A stretch of 64,000 nucleotides of DNA, taken from assembly GCA_032718475.1 (NCBI GenBank), contig JAUCBJ010001180.1, forward strand, positions 1 to 64,000, read 5' to 3'. Below, piece by piece: positions 50,856 through 61,957 of the stretch (positions are counted from its first letter, which is position 1; the number at the start of each line of letters is the position of its first letter). This DNA comes from Nemertoderma westbladi. Lineage: Eukaryota > Xenacoelomorpha > Nemertodermatida > Nemertodermatidae. Position numbers and translations under genes: made by a program. A model generated the notes under the pieces. It was not told the DNA's origin, did no database searches, and saw only the letters and a list, made by a program, of their open reading frames with translations.

Positions 50856-51228
50856 ATCTTAACAAGTGTAACAAATTTCAACTCATTTCAGTTAAAAGTG
50901 AGGGAGAAATAGCCTTTTTCATGAAAATACGTCGATCTGAGATGGGTGTTTAAAGTTTAAGGAACAATTCAAACCTTCCCGCTATTTTAGATAAAATTCC
51001 ATTTTTCTATGATCAACAATAACTTTGTCAAAAATGAATGAAATTCAACGACATGCTAAACTTGGCTAACTCATGACTTGCTAAACATATAACTAGTAAA
51101 ACAACTAACTTTCTATCAATTTTATTCATTTCTGTACCGTGACAGTCTTTTTTATGAAAAGGGCCCTGTACAATTGTAAAATATAGTGCAACCCCAAAGC
51201 TGAGCGCTGAAGCTATTCAAAATGAACA
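50856..51228. other. no gene seen
   Basis: AT-rich unique sequence between the hairpin and a LINE fragment. Confidence 0.4.
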
Positions 51229-51755
51229 TCCAGATAGAGGTTAAATAATAATGAAGATAAAACACAACCCTGTCTCACGCCACGCTGTAGTGCAATACTG
51301 GTTCCCGTGATGCTATTATTGATTTTCATTATCGCGCATGATTGAGTATAATAAGAATATAGAGTTGATACTGTTTATTCATCTACATTAGCCTTGACAA
51401 ACTTGGACATCAACTTCTCATTGCACACCGTATCAAAAGCGCTGCTTAAGTTAAGAGAAATAACATGGACATCCGAACCGCTCCTGTTAAAGCCTTGAAT
51501 AAGCTTTGTTACAGCTGCATATGCATTTATCAGTAGAAATATTTGATTTGTATTCCATTTGAAGATTATTTGTTCTTATACTCCTGACTTCTGCTAACAC
51601 CAAGAGTTCCCAGAGTTTTGCAAGAATCGAGATAATGGACACTCCTCTATAGCTATTCGTTAGATGTATATCTCTGTCCTCACTCTTTAGAAGGGGTATC
51701 AGAAGACTCGTTATTAGACAGTTAAGACAGTTAGTTATTAGCAAGATCCCGTATC
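51229..51755 (-). pseudogene. LINE fragment (Jockey/CR1-like RT)
   Basis: Minus strand. Encodes LIPLLKSEDRDIHLTNSYRG (RT block 1), then after a frame change VISLNLSSAFDTVCNEKL (motif A, with the catalytic Asp replaced by Asn), a stop, and QRGVRQGCVLSSLLFNLYLD (motif B). It is truncated before the YADD motif. A third LINE family, distinct from X and Y. Confidence 0.75.
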
Positions 51756-52415
51756 TGCTGCCAATATGTTTTGTTTTCCAATTATTGTCTGACCCTTTTA
51801 TTATTCAGCTTGTACTACGTATTCTCAGTCATCAATCTTGCATCCATTCCAGTTACGTTTTCAGTAGCATGATGACCTTTATATTCCTCCCAATCACATC
51901 CTTTACGCTATTTAAAAAACAAGTTATTCAACCGTCTATGACGCCTGGGTTACACAAGAGGTATTATACATTTATTATAGGAAGGGATCTAGGGGTCTTT
52001 ACCTCGAATGATAAGTTTATTTTACCGAAAATAACTTATCTTTTATTGGCGCAATTGTAGGACTAATCCCTTCACATGCGTACTTTTTAACTTAAGAGGT
52101 ATGTTATTCCTAGCAGCTAGATAAATTGTGTCCACTATGATGTCCACTACGATGTCCACTCATTTCTAATCGCTCTCTTGTTGGAGGTAGATTCTTGTTG
52201 GTTTGATTTATATGGTGCCTTATCTCCTGGTAGTTATTTATCTGTTCAGAAGAAGCCTCTTCAAAGAGGAATTGCGGCTTTCTGAATCTGGTCCAGATAC
52301 TTCGTTACTACTCCTCTCCGACTACTCTGTCCGACAGAACAAAATAATCATTTCGCTAACCGCTTTCTATCTTTTCTATATTCACAACAGCTGTTATAAT
52401 TCATTCATTATTAGA
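51756..52415. other. no gene seen
   Basis: Short open frames without recognisable motifs. 52121-52160 holds a small triplication of ATGTCCACT-type sequence. Confidence 0.4.
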
Positions 52416-52586
52416 TGATTACAACATAATATTTACAGTTTGAAGCTCGTACACGGGGATTACAGTACGCTCAGACTACTAATTTATCGGACAGAACAAA
52501 ATCTTTCACTTGACTCTAACGACGGGGCTCGCGGCCCGACGTCTTTTCGTCGCCCTCTAGTATTTATTATGTTTTTTTATAATATA
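52416..52586 (+). repeat. Repeat A, copy 2
   Basis: Matches 42604-42785 apart from small gaps. Here it follows, not precedes, repeat B. It is followed by a C run of about 24 bases at 52679-52702. Confidence 0.75.
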
Positions 52587-52753
52587 GCGATTCCTCATTG
52601 GAACAAAGTAAATTTGAATTGAAAATCTAAACTCTTAATGGTTTTTACAAGAGTATTTAGGTTTTTAAATACTATTGACCCCCCCCCCCCCCCCCCCCCC
52701 CCCCGACCCCCCCACACCCACCCCCAAGTAGTAGGAGTCGATATAACCAAAAC

Positions 52754-53059
52754 AATTAATGCTATTATATTTTGAAAAAATAGTGTGATTGCAGACCAGA
52801 TTGTTACAAGTGTGGAATCTATGAAAAGCCGGTTTGTTCAGGACTACCTAAATGTCGTCTTTGATGGCTATCAACAACGTTGATATTGATCGGGAATACA
52901 TCCTACAGTAAATGAAGTTAAATACTTCATGCGGAGGTGGAGGGCACTGATTTTATTGGAATATTTATGATTTCAATTTAAAAAATTAAAATAAATTATA
53001 GAAATGATTAATTTATTATTCTTTTATATGTTTTAACATACACAGATTCAATAAATATG
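52754..53059 (+). repeat. Repeat C, copy 2
   Basis: Near-identical copy of 43263-43568, containing the second cysteine-rich exon. Confidence 0.85.
52784..52864 (+). CDS. Terminal exon of a small cysteine-rich peptide (copy 2)
   Basis: The same 26-residue six-cysteine frame as at 43293. The acceptor here reads TTGAAAAAATAG, which lacks a pyrimidine tract and is probably weak or dead. It lies 2.57 kb downstream of the signal-peptide exon at 50095, in the same orientation and phase, with repeats and a LINE fragment between. Confidence 0.35.
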   Translation, partial: CDCRPDCYKCGIYEKPVCSGLPKCRL

Positions 53060-53152
53060 TAACTTGAGCACGATTGTAATAAATAAATAATACCTGCCGG
53101 CCAACGAATTGGACAACTTAGTTTAGTAACAGTAATTACTATCATTTTTCTA

Positions 53153-53598
53153 GATGGTTCGACAACATTTGTGTCTACTGTTGACGGTGACACAGAACCA
53201 TTTGAAGTGTTATGGGGAGTCCTCCAGGGAGACACGCTTGTGCCATTCTTGTTCATAATTGTGGTTGACCATGTTCTACTCATGCCCTTAGATCATCATA
53301 ATGATGATGGGGTGATGATAACTCCACCTACTGGCTCCAGAAGTCGAGGAAATCCTGCCAAGTACCTAACTGATCTAGACTTTGCTGATGACTTAGGAGT
53401 ACTTTCAGAATCACTAGAGGGAGCCCAACGGCTCCTCAGCTCATTAGAACAGGCTGCTTCTAGTGTTGGTCTTTTTATTAACTCCAAAAAGACCACAATT
53501 TTAACAGTTAACTTTGAAAGTCCTCAGCAAGTCTCTGACCGGATGAGCATAAGCTCAAAGGATGGTATGCTTGAGCATGTGGACGACTTCTGTTACCT
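53153..53598 (+). pseudogene. LINE X copy 6, RT fragment cut by the gypsy LTR
   Basis: Encodes VDGDTEPFEVLWGVLQGDTL, LDFADDLGVLSESLEGAQRL, NSKKTTILTVNFESPQQVSD and SSKDGMLEHVDDFCYL, with no stop until 53608. It stops exactly where other copies continue with GSWIRKSG; a gypsy LTR begins six bases later. It lacks the stop before motif B seen in copy 2, so the RT palm is open here. There is no catalytic change in FADD. Confidence 0.85.
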
Positions 53599-53603
53599 AG
53601 TGT

Positions 53604-53848
53604 TGTGAGACGATAAGGTGAGGAAATATCAAGGTGTATTTCGTACCGCTACGCTCAGATTAAGTTTATTTAATGATAACAAGATAATTAATAATAACGT
53701 AGGTTGTTAGACGTCAGTATCAGTACTGCAGTAATATGTACTGACATACAGCAGTGCAGCAGAAAGTCTTAATACCGCGGTACAGCAGAAATGTTACCGA
53801 ATATGAAAGTATGTTAATGCGATAGATAGTCTATATGATATCCTCACA
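53604..53848 (-). repeat. Gypsy 3' LTR, 245 bp
   Basis: Ends read TGTGAG and CTCACA on either strand, so the LTR termini are a 6-bp inverted repeat. It is directly preceded (minus strand) by a purine tract AGAAAGGGGG. No second copy was found, so the LTR call relies on ends, purine tract and position after integrase. Confidence 0.6.
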
Positions 53849-54052
53849 CCCCCTTTCTAGTTTGAAGGTGTATGATAAACTAACAAGAAGAAGTTAGTTT
53901 CAGTTTCAAAGTCTGTTAGGTTGGCGTCTGTGCCGTTTAGAAAAGTTTATGCGCGGCCAAAAAGAAATAGTTTCAGTTTCAAAGTCTGTTAGGTTGGCGT
54001 CTATGCCGTTTAGAGTAGTTTTTGCGTGGCCGAGCTGGTATTGCGGACTCGT

Positions 54053-55139
54053 TTACGAGTTGTTTCGCCCATCGCACTTGTTTGGTAGGGCAGTCCTAGG
54101 GGGGAGGGTCGGTTTGAAAGACGGCTTCTCTGCCGGAGGTCCCCATAGAAGTGTCCCGCGATGTCCCGGTGTGATCGTGGAGTAGATGGCGGCGGTTTCG
54201 AGTGAGGCACCGCCCCGAAGGCGTGCGAACTTTGTAGCTGCGCAGAGTAGCCTGCTCGACCACAGTTCCGGTGCGGTCCCAACGTTATGAAGTTGGGTTT
54301 TGTATGCGTACTGTATCCCCGATAGAGAAGTGAGGGAGGGTTTTTGAGCCGCGGTTGTAATACGATGCTTGGGATGCAATAAGAGTTGGGACACAATTGT
54401 CCAGCTCTGTGCAGACCCGTTGATGGTCAGAGAGGAAGGCTCGGCTGTGTATCGGGACTCGAGTACGCATAGGGTGCCCAAATAGTATTTCAGCGCGGGA
54501 TTTCCCATTGGCTCGGGGTGAATTTCGCAGCTCCAGGAGTCCCTCCTGGAATTCAGTTGAACGTATTTCCCCCCCCCCCCCCGTTTTCCTTAATAAAGTG
54601 TTGGGAGCTTTAACAGCCGACTCCGCATGGCCATTGCCCTGCGGATATTCCGGAGAAGAGTACGCCTGTTCGACTCCCCAATCACGGAGGAACTTTGTGA
54701 GATTCGCACCTGTAAATTGCGTTCCGCCGTCAGAGTTGAAGCAATTTGTGACACCATAGTGGATAAATGTGTCCCGCAGGTGGGTCGCCGTGGATGCTGC
54801 TGTAGGATAGCTACTGTAGGGGTAGATTTCTGGCCATCCCGAATAGCGATCGGCGATGGCAAGGAAGTGGTCTCCATCGAGGAAGAATATGTCGCCTGAA
54901 ATTTCTTCGAATGGGCGACTGGCCTCATGGTCCTGGAGGAGTGGTTCCTTCGCCAAACTTGGGCGAAGGGTGAGGCGTGGTTCGCACGCCAAAATGGTTA
55001 GACCGGGCCAGTAAACGGTTTGGCGGGCACAACGTAGAGATTTGTCGACTCCCTGATGAGCAGAGTGAAGTCGAGCGAGGACTACCTTTCTTGCGGCGCA
55101 GGGAATTACGATTCTCTGTGTAAAAGCTTTTGCAGACAT
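54053..55139 (-). pseudogene. Ty3/gypsy integrase
   Basis: 284 codons to 54285, then a frameshift into the C-terminal part. The zinc-binding start (LARLHSAHQGVDKSLRCARQ then VYWPGL) has its final CxxC damaged. Catalytic Asp 1 is in FLAIADRYSGW, Asp 2 in FNSDGGTQFTGANLTKF, and Glu in YPQGNGHAESAVKA, so the D,D-35-E triad is present. The C-terminal region has GDTVRIQNPTS and, in another frame, a basic tail. It inserts element cDNA into host DNA. A 14-C run (about 54570-54583, plus strand) lies inside the core and encodes a Gly run. Confidence 0.9.
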
Positions 55140-55197
55140 AACAAGTCATTTTTACGCAATGCGCAGTATACTCTAAAATAGCCCTAAAATTGTTCAA

Positions 55198-56049
55198 CTA
55201 CGCGTCGGTCAGAAATTAGTACCAAGATGACGAAATCTGTCAGCTGATTCTTTGTGTATGTGGAGATTCCTTTGTTTGAGCCCATTCAGCCAATCAGAGC
55301 AATCTTCCCAGTTATGCCAGTAGAGATCTATCTGTGGAATCTGGCGCATGCGCAGTTATAGTTTTTCTGAGAATTAGATTCCTCTCAGGATTCTGTACTA
55401 AGTACGGACGTTTCAGAATTTGGCCCAAGAACATCTGATGGCCTTAGTTATAAGAACGTAAATCTATTAACAAACAAACCTCACTCATTTCATACATCAT
55501 CATTTTCATTCATTTTCACTCATTTTCATATCCTCCTTATATATGATCAGAATCAGTGATGGTCGGCAAATTAGTGTGAATTAGTGTAAATTAGTGTGAA
55601 GTAGTGTGAAGTCGTATGTAGGTTAATAAAGCATCTCCTAAAGAAAACTGTTAATATTTCCCCGAAAGTAAATATAGTTGTCAGAGATTATATAGTAGCA
55701 ATCAATCGAATAATATAAAGTAGCCTACACCGCAATAACTTCCTCGGGAACCCGAATCCAGTCTCCCACAGCGTGGGCCATACGCCGCGCACGGACTGGC
55801 TTCGGCGGATGTAAATTCAGTACACCAGGTAATTGGTAAGGGCAAAAGTCGATTCATAATTAAAAGACATTTAAATTGGCAGGTTAAACTGCTAAAGGTC
55901 TAAAAGCGTGAACATTAATAGATTTTGTTTCTTTTATTGCTCAGTAGGCAATAAAATCGAACATACCGGTCGGACGGTAGACTGTAGGCCTAGTAATCCG
56001 AACCAGTACTTTACCCAGTATTATTTGATTGTGAAAAATTGTATATTGT
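55198..56049. other. no gene seen
   Basis: Contains ATTAGTGTGA-type tandem repeats (55572-55608) and a GC-richer patch at 55745-55810. No tRNA fold could be drawn from the latter because the T-loop consensus is missing. Confidence 0.4.
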
Positions 56050-56172
56050 AGGCTGTTAGGGGATTAGGGATTGATCACCCCTTACTCCTTTGTATGGTTT
56101 ACTTATTCCTGTCAGTTTTATTTATTGGTAAGTGTAATATTGAGCAGAAGGCGTGTAAGCCTGCTCAGATTG

Positions 56173-56262
56173 TATAAATAACTTGTAGGCCGGATTGTTG
56201 TCTAACTGTTGTTAGGTCTGAGGCGATTGCAGTGTATGTAGGTAGAGTGTCTGTCCAATAAA
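56173..56262 (+). promoter_or_regulatory. TATA box and poly(A) signal of a candidate 5' LTR
   Basis: TATAAATA at 56173-56180 and AATAAA at 56257-56262, 77 bp apart, about 1.5 kb upstream of gag. This spacing is typical of U3-R in LTRs. Exact LTR ends were not found, and the 3' counterpart lies outside the window or is lost. Confidence 0.4.
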
Positions 56263-56299
56263 GTGCTAGTTAGGAAAGTGGAGGCATCCAGTGCTGTAA

Positions 56300-57735
56300 G
56301 GTAAATCCCCCACGAAAGAATAAGTCGTACTACGTAGTTAGAACGCTTACTAACTAACCATTTCGGAGATTGCATATACTGTGGTTTATTTAGGCTTGAC
56401 AGTAGTCTGACAGCATTTGGTCTGTGTTTTATTTGAATAGTCCGTACGGGTAGCGTAATATTTATTATTCAGAGTTTATGCAAGTATTTGCAACCTACAT
56501 CTCCCCAAGTTTATTCTTTACAGGAATTATGCTTGTTATGCATACTGTTATAGTTAAAATAACCCCGGTACTACTTCAGGACTGCTTGGCATAGGACAGA
56601 CTGGTGATTTTGTGCTCCGGTCACTCCAGCAGATACCGTGGTTCTTTTGTCTGTTCACGTATATTTAACTGCTAGTTATATGTTGTATAACTGCTTGTAC
56701 CTAATTTAGGGTTTAGAGCACTTTCGGTTCGGTTTCAGCGCTTTCCTGAAAGTAATTTAGTGCGTAGGCAGTATATTTGTGTTGTAACGTTAATAATGTA
56801 ATGTAATGTAATGTTAATAGGTCCGTTAGCTCTGGTTGGCTTCGATAATTAACCTCTAGGTATAGGACACTCCGGGTACATAACGTAGTGCTTATAGTGT
56901 AAGACTATAAGCCGTCAGATGGTGGCATTTCCTTATATGGACAACACAACGTACTTAATACTACTTTATTGGTTTCAAATACCGTAATTCCTGTCAGTTT
57001 GTAAGAACCAGAAATTCTAACTCCTTGTTAGTCTGGTTCGTAAATTTCTTGTTAAATCACCCTAAAAATTGTACTTGTATCTTGTTTATTGTTTATTTAG
57101 GGATTGTGTAATCTCAACCCGATACGTAAGTAATTTGTAGTGATAAGTAACTTAGTTAAGTAGAATTATCAGTATTAGTGTCTAACAAGTAGCACTCCAC
57201 TGAGAGCGTCCAGCCTCTGTGTAGTGACTTCTTACTCAGAAATAATAACATTTATTTCAAATATTGACAAAACCCATTACGGGTATATATATATATATTT
57301 ATAAATTAACTCAATCAGATTTATAAATTAATAGGCCTGTTATACATCAATTAGGTCTTAATATCAGTTGAACTACTGCTTAATATCAGTAATAAAGTAA
57401 AGGGAAGTAATCCCTAATTCGGATAATCAGTTATTATTAAATAATTGACATTACCGGTGTTTACGGTAAGCTTATTATATTTATATAAATTAGGCTAAAC
57501 TTATATACCGGTATTCTGTGACTGATCATAGTCTGTACTGTAATAATACTGATATATATACTATAGGTGTATACCGGTATTCTAATATTAGATATATACC
57601 ACGTTACATTGAGTAGCAATATCGGTAACTACTAGACTGACAGTTGATACTGATTTCCCCTAGACTTACTTTAACTGTTATTATTGTGATAGGCATTAAA
57701 CTGTAAAATAAATTATTTCTGACACAAAACAAACA
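56300..57735 (+). other. Probable LTR remainder and 5' leader of BEL/Pao 2
   Basis: AT-rich noncoding DNA with many ACCGGTA and TAATATC motifs and a TATATATATAT run (57287-57298). No standard primer-binding site was identified with confidence; TGGTGATTTTG at about 56600 and TGGTGGCATTT at about 56921 are candidates. Confidence 0.35.
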
Positions 57736-59301
57736 ATGTCAGATAGTCTCTTGGAATGGATGATCTGTGACCCAGATCAAAGTATAGAAAGGCCCCGACC
57801 AAAGTCTAAGTCCCCTCCTACTGTAAGAAAGTTCATCCCTACAGTACTTGTGTCAGACCCTAGGCTAGTGAAGCACCATAGGTCTATTATAGGCACTAGG
57901 GCTCAAGTTAAGCGAGACCAAGCGACGGCTGTAAAACAGCAACAGTACCCGAACCGAGAAGTTATTTCTCAACTACGTAGTAACTCTAGTTCCGACACAT
58001 AAGAGTTAACGCCCGAGATTGGATCAAGGATGGAAGAAGCGGTTTACCCTGACCCACTTTTAATTCTTCCTAGGGCAGTGCTCACTAGAGTACTTATAGT
58101 CGTAGAAGAACATCAAGCGGACTGGATGAGAAATAAGAGATCGACCAGGGACAGTTACGCTGGATACCCGTTGGAAGAACTAAGGTCTATTGTAGAGACT
58201 CAATGAAACTTCCCCGGACCCGGACACCCGTTTAACTTATCTGAAGCTGCCTGGGAAGACTTATATCAAATGGGAGTAGTTAGAGATACCCGAGATCCCG
58301 CTGTATGGAAGAGGTCAGCAGCCGGATATGTCCAGGGATTCTTCAACTCCTTGGGACGAATAGAAACACAGTTATTTCAACAAGGACAACAGGGACCTCA
58401 AGAGCAGGAAGAACTGCTTTACCAAGTGAGAGAACGTATATTGAGGATCAGATTAATCCTTTCAGCCTTTGAAGAGGCCTCGAAGAGAAGCCAAGACACA
58501 TCGCTGCAGGTGGCAGTAAAGACTTGGTTCCAACGAGTGAATGCTAAAGTCCAGGGAACAACACAATGGAAGGTTCAGCTAACTGAGCGCATAACCCATG
58601 GTGAATCAACATCAACCGATGCAACCTTTTCTCATGTGGAAGGCGAGGCGGTATCCGAATAACCTCAGAAGAAGCATGCTATTGATATCTATCTGTCGGA
58701 TTATCAAAGATTTATAGGTGACAAAGAGCTAAGGAGGCGCCTAGCTGGACTCCACCCTAATAGTGAAGGAGCCAAATTCATTCTGGACTCTTTAGATGCG
58801 GAGATATTAGCTGCGGAGCAGGCTAAATTTGATGAAAGCATTCTCATCGCAATGGACAAAGAAGAACAAATAAAAAGGGGGCAAATAGAAGACCGAAAGG
58901 TAGCAGCAGCAGCGGCAGCTGCAGAAGATGAAAGAAAAGCGGCAGCGGCAGCGGCGGCTGCAGAAGCTGAAAGAAAAGCGGCAGAAGCTGAAAGAAAAGC
59001 GGCAGCGGCAGAAGCTGAAAGAAAAGTGGCAGCAGCGGCAGCAGTGGCAGAAGCAGAACGGAGGGCATCTGAAGCAAAAGCACAACTAGAGTTGGAGAAC
59101 CTTCAGGCGAAACAAGATTACTTAAATAAACAAAGAGCAGCTACTCAGATGCAACTACTGAGTCGATCTACTCCCAGAAGACAGGGATTTACCTCCTCGG
59201 ATGAAGGTGATACAACTGATCCCAAGGGTAAAACTCTCGTTCAAACGGACGTAGAAGAGCACCCCATAGGCCCAAGTTGCCTAACTTACCCCCTGCGGTG
59301 A
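57736..59301 (+). pseudogene. BEL/Pao 2 gag N-terminal part
   Basis: One frame from ATG at 57736 (MSDSLLEWMICDPDQ) with in-frame stops at 58000 (TAA), 58204 (TGA) and 58660 (TAA). Residues between are continuous in character (YPLEELRSIVETQ, then FNLSEAAWEDLYQMGVVRD). A helical region (LLYQVRERILRIRLILSAF) follows. From about 58845 an alanine-rich coiled coil of AEAERKAAA repeats is encoded by GCGGCAGCG tracts. The frame is lost near 59250 and continues at 59277 in another. Confidence 0.7.
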
Positions 59302-60923
59302 GAAGGGAGCTAGCTAATGTAGACATAAGTAATAGAGAGCCAACAGCCCAAATTATAAGAGTAGAAAGACTCCCTACTATAGTAGATGAGCCAGAAATAA
59401 TTAGGCCTGTTAGCGAAGCCACTCCCTTAATAGAGACCCCTTTGCTCCCAGAACCTAACTCTCAATTCCCTTTACACAGTACCAAACTACCTATGTCCAG
59501 TAGACAACTACCATAATCTCAGACTGTTATAGACGCCGAGCAAGAGATAATAAATAAATTGTCTCCCGTCGTCCCGATGTGCCATCCAGCTACGACGTTG
59601 GCGACTCCCGCCTCCGTGGTTGAGTGGATGGACGAGGGACGACGGGGGATGGAGGAGTTGCTCGGGCAATTAGAAGACAATAAATTAAAGTCTTCTAAAC
59701 AAGTCCGAGAATTGGAAGGGACTAAGAGAGAGGTAAGAGAGAGTAAGTTAGAGCTGCAAGAAGTACAGCAAAATATCACTCTCGAGCGCGATAAATTGGT
59801 AAATATACAAATAGGTATACCACCACCCTCTGTAACAATGTGTCAGCCCGTTAGGTCTGAAGTATTTCATACGCAAGGTGTGGAGCCTACACGCATCTAT
59901 ACTGCTAGTGAAGTAGAAACTCCGATAGTAAACCCTATTAAGGGTATAAATAAGCCTGTTGATAATGATATCCCATACCGATCTGATAATAATCCGAGAA
60001 ATTTATATACCGATAATTCGATATTAAATATTACGATGGCTCAAGAAAGCTTTAAACGTCAGATGGCTAGAACGGAAGCCTGTCAAGCGGTAAAAGTGGG
60101 AGAGGTCGTCAAGTTTAATGGAGATGAGATGAAATGGTTACCTTTTAATGAATATTACAAAGATAACATACAGAACTCCGTACTATCCAGCGGAGAGAAA
60201 CTACGATTCCTCATCGAGTGCTTGGAAGGACCTCCCAAGTTAATGGCGTTAAAGTTTATTGGACATCCAGACAGATTGAGACAAGTTTGGGATACACTTA
60301 ATATCAGGTATGGTAATAGGACTAACATAGCTAGATATCTGTATGCGAAATTAGTAGCGCCCCGAAAGTTTCTTAGCAGCAGGATTATAGAGTTTTCCGA
60401 TGAGATTCAGGAGATCTGTAGACAGTTAGACTGGTTGGGTAAGTCTCAGGAATACCAGAGTTCTATGGTTGTTGGAGCCGTAGCATCAACTTTGCCAAAG
60501 GGTGGAGTAGGTACTCGCTGGGACAAAAAGGTTCTCTATCTGATGGACCAACAACATAGAGACCCAACCATGGCTGACCTCATGTCGTTCTTAAACGGAG
60601 AGGTAAGATTACAGCTCCTAAAACATTCTAGAGAGAAGACTCCGGAAAGTAAGGTAAGTGAAAAACCCATTACTAGGAGAAAGGTAACACCAGTGTGTTA
60701 TACAGATGATTACGAAAGCCAAACGTCTTATGACAAGAATAGTGGCAAGGACACCGAGAGATCTTACTACGTAAATAAGATCAGGAAAGACGTAAGTAAA
60801 TCTAAGGCTCGAACCAGTGGCAAAAGGGAACAGATGACAACTCCCCCTACATCTCCTAAGAGAATTCATGGAAGGAAGCCCGAAGAAAGAGCTAGCGTCA
60901 AGTTCAAGGTTAGCTTAAGGTAA
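59277..60923 (+). pseudogene. BEL/Pao 2 gag, capsid-like DUF1759 region
   Basis: Frame 59277-60923 with one TAA (59514-59516). After a coiled coil (LGQLEDNKLKSSKQVRELEG), residues 165-350 of the 454-codon part carry the BEL-type capsid region: VKFNGDEMKWLPFNEYYKDN, GEKLRFLIECLEGPPKLMAL, RQVWDTLNIRYGNRTNIARY and LVAPRKFLSSRIIEFSDEI. This is the Gag multimerisation core in BEL/Pao and insect A17-type elements. The frame stops at 60923, just before the zinc knuckles. Confidence 0.85.
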
Positions 60924-60925
60924 GT

Positions 60926-61957
60926 AACATCAAACCTAAGTGTGTATTGTGCGACGGGCCACATCGCTTGAGTGGGTGTGAAGAATTCTTAAAGAAAGAA
61001 CTAAAGGATAGACGTGATGTCATGTGGGATTAACAGTTGTGCTTAACTGTCTCAGGCGAGGACATCAAAGGAAAACCTGTTACTCAGATGCGAGGTGTGC
61101 TAAGTGTGGCGCGAAACATCATATCTTGCTGCATACCGAGTTTGATAAGATCCGGACAAGTCAGGTAAGTGAGCCCGAACTACATGTCCAATTCAGTGAT
61201 GTGAATGACACTGACCACAGTTTGGAGATGGAAGGATTCTACACCAACGAATTTTCAGACAAAAATGAATCCTGTTATATGATCAACACAACCGTATATC
61301 GAGCACTTACGTATGAGACCGAAACGGAGGGAGAGGAACCCCGACTGTCTATTCCGGATCAACAGCTCTCATGGAATGTGCCAACATCATCTGTCGGTAT
61401 CCAAGAGTTCCCCGTGGTGCAACTGAGCTGGGAGTACATGGAATAGGGAAGAGCTTAATAGTGAATGCCCTCCTTGACTCCAGCAGTACAGGCACCTTTA
61501 TAGACAAATACCTAGCCAAAGATATCTTTGTTGGTCAACCAAAGTTCTGAACCAAACTGAAACTTTCCGGAATTATGCAGGTTTGGAAATCCACTACTAC
61601 GTGGGATCGTTGTCCACTCCCCAGGATGAACTAGGTGAAAATGGTATGAGGTCAGTTAAAATGGTGGCGATAAAGAACTTTGCTACTAACCAAGTGGAGC
61701 CTTACAACTGGGATGAAGACCATTTTACCCAGCAACATGATATCCCTAGATTCAATACTGACTATCCAGGGGTGCAGATCTTAATCGGTCAAAATGAGCA
61801 CGAGGCGCTTGAGACATTAGAAAAACGGCCTGCTCGACCGCAACCATTACAAACGTACGCGGGAAGAATGAGAGTAGGTTGGTACTTCACTGGACCTTCC
61901 CATAGAACTTTAATGGAAAGACTCCATAATGAGAGGATACATCAGGTGAGTGAATGA
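60926..61957 (+). pseudogene. BEL/Pao 2 zinc knuckles and aspartic protease
   Basis: Knuckle 1 is CVLCDGPHRLSGC (C-x2-C-x4-H-x3-C). After a frameshift come NCLRRGHQRKTC and CAKCGAKHHILLH. The protease site reads NALLDSSSTGTFIDKYL: the D-T/S-G triad has become D-S-S, so Gly is lost and the enzyme is presumably inactive. The protease tail and the RVGWYFTGPSHRTLMERL linker follow in the frame 61583-61957, which ends at a TGA. Confidence 0.8.

Larger units (their letters stand above)
53604..55190 (-). mobile_element. Ty3/gypsy element 3' part with LTR
   Basis: Minus strand, in order: integrase (55139-54053), untranslated stretch, polypurine tract (minus AGAAAGGGGG, 53849-53858) and a 245-bp LTR (53604-53848). 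The RT, RNase H and 5' LTR are not in the window. It interrupts LINE X copy 6. 53896-54035 holds a 73-bp tandem duplication (TTTCAAAGTCTGTTAGGTTG). Confidence 0.8.

Noticed and set aside
50678-50912. Open frames on both strands over the hairpin at 50.7-50.9 kb
   Set aside because: Both frames exist because the sequence is palindromic; no codon bias or domain.
51487-51744. Independent host protein at 51487-51744 (minus)
   Set aside because: Residues match the first RT block of Jockey/CR1-type LINEs and motifs A and B follow downstream, so it is a LINE remnant.
55745-55810. GC-rich patch that might be a tRNA or other structured RNA
   Set aside because: No TTCRA-type T loop, no consistent acceptor stem and no A/B box pair on either strand.
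58807-59085. Minus-strand Cys/Phe-rich and Leu-rich frames
   Set aside because: Antisense of the alanine/glutamate coiled-coil tract of BEL gag; not membrane proteins.
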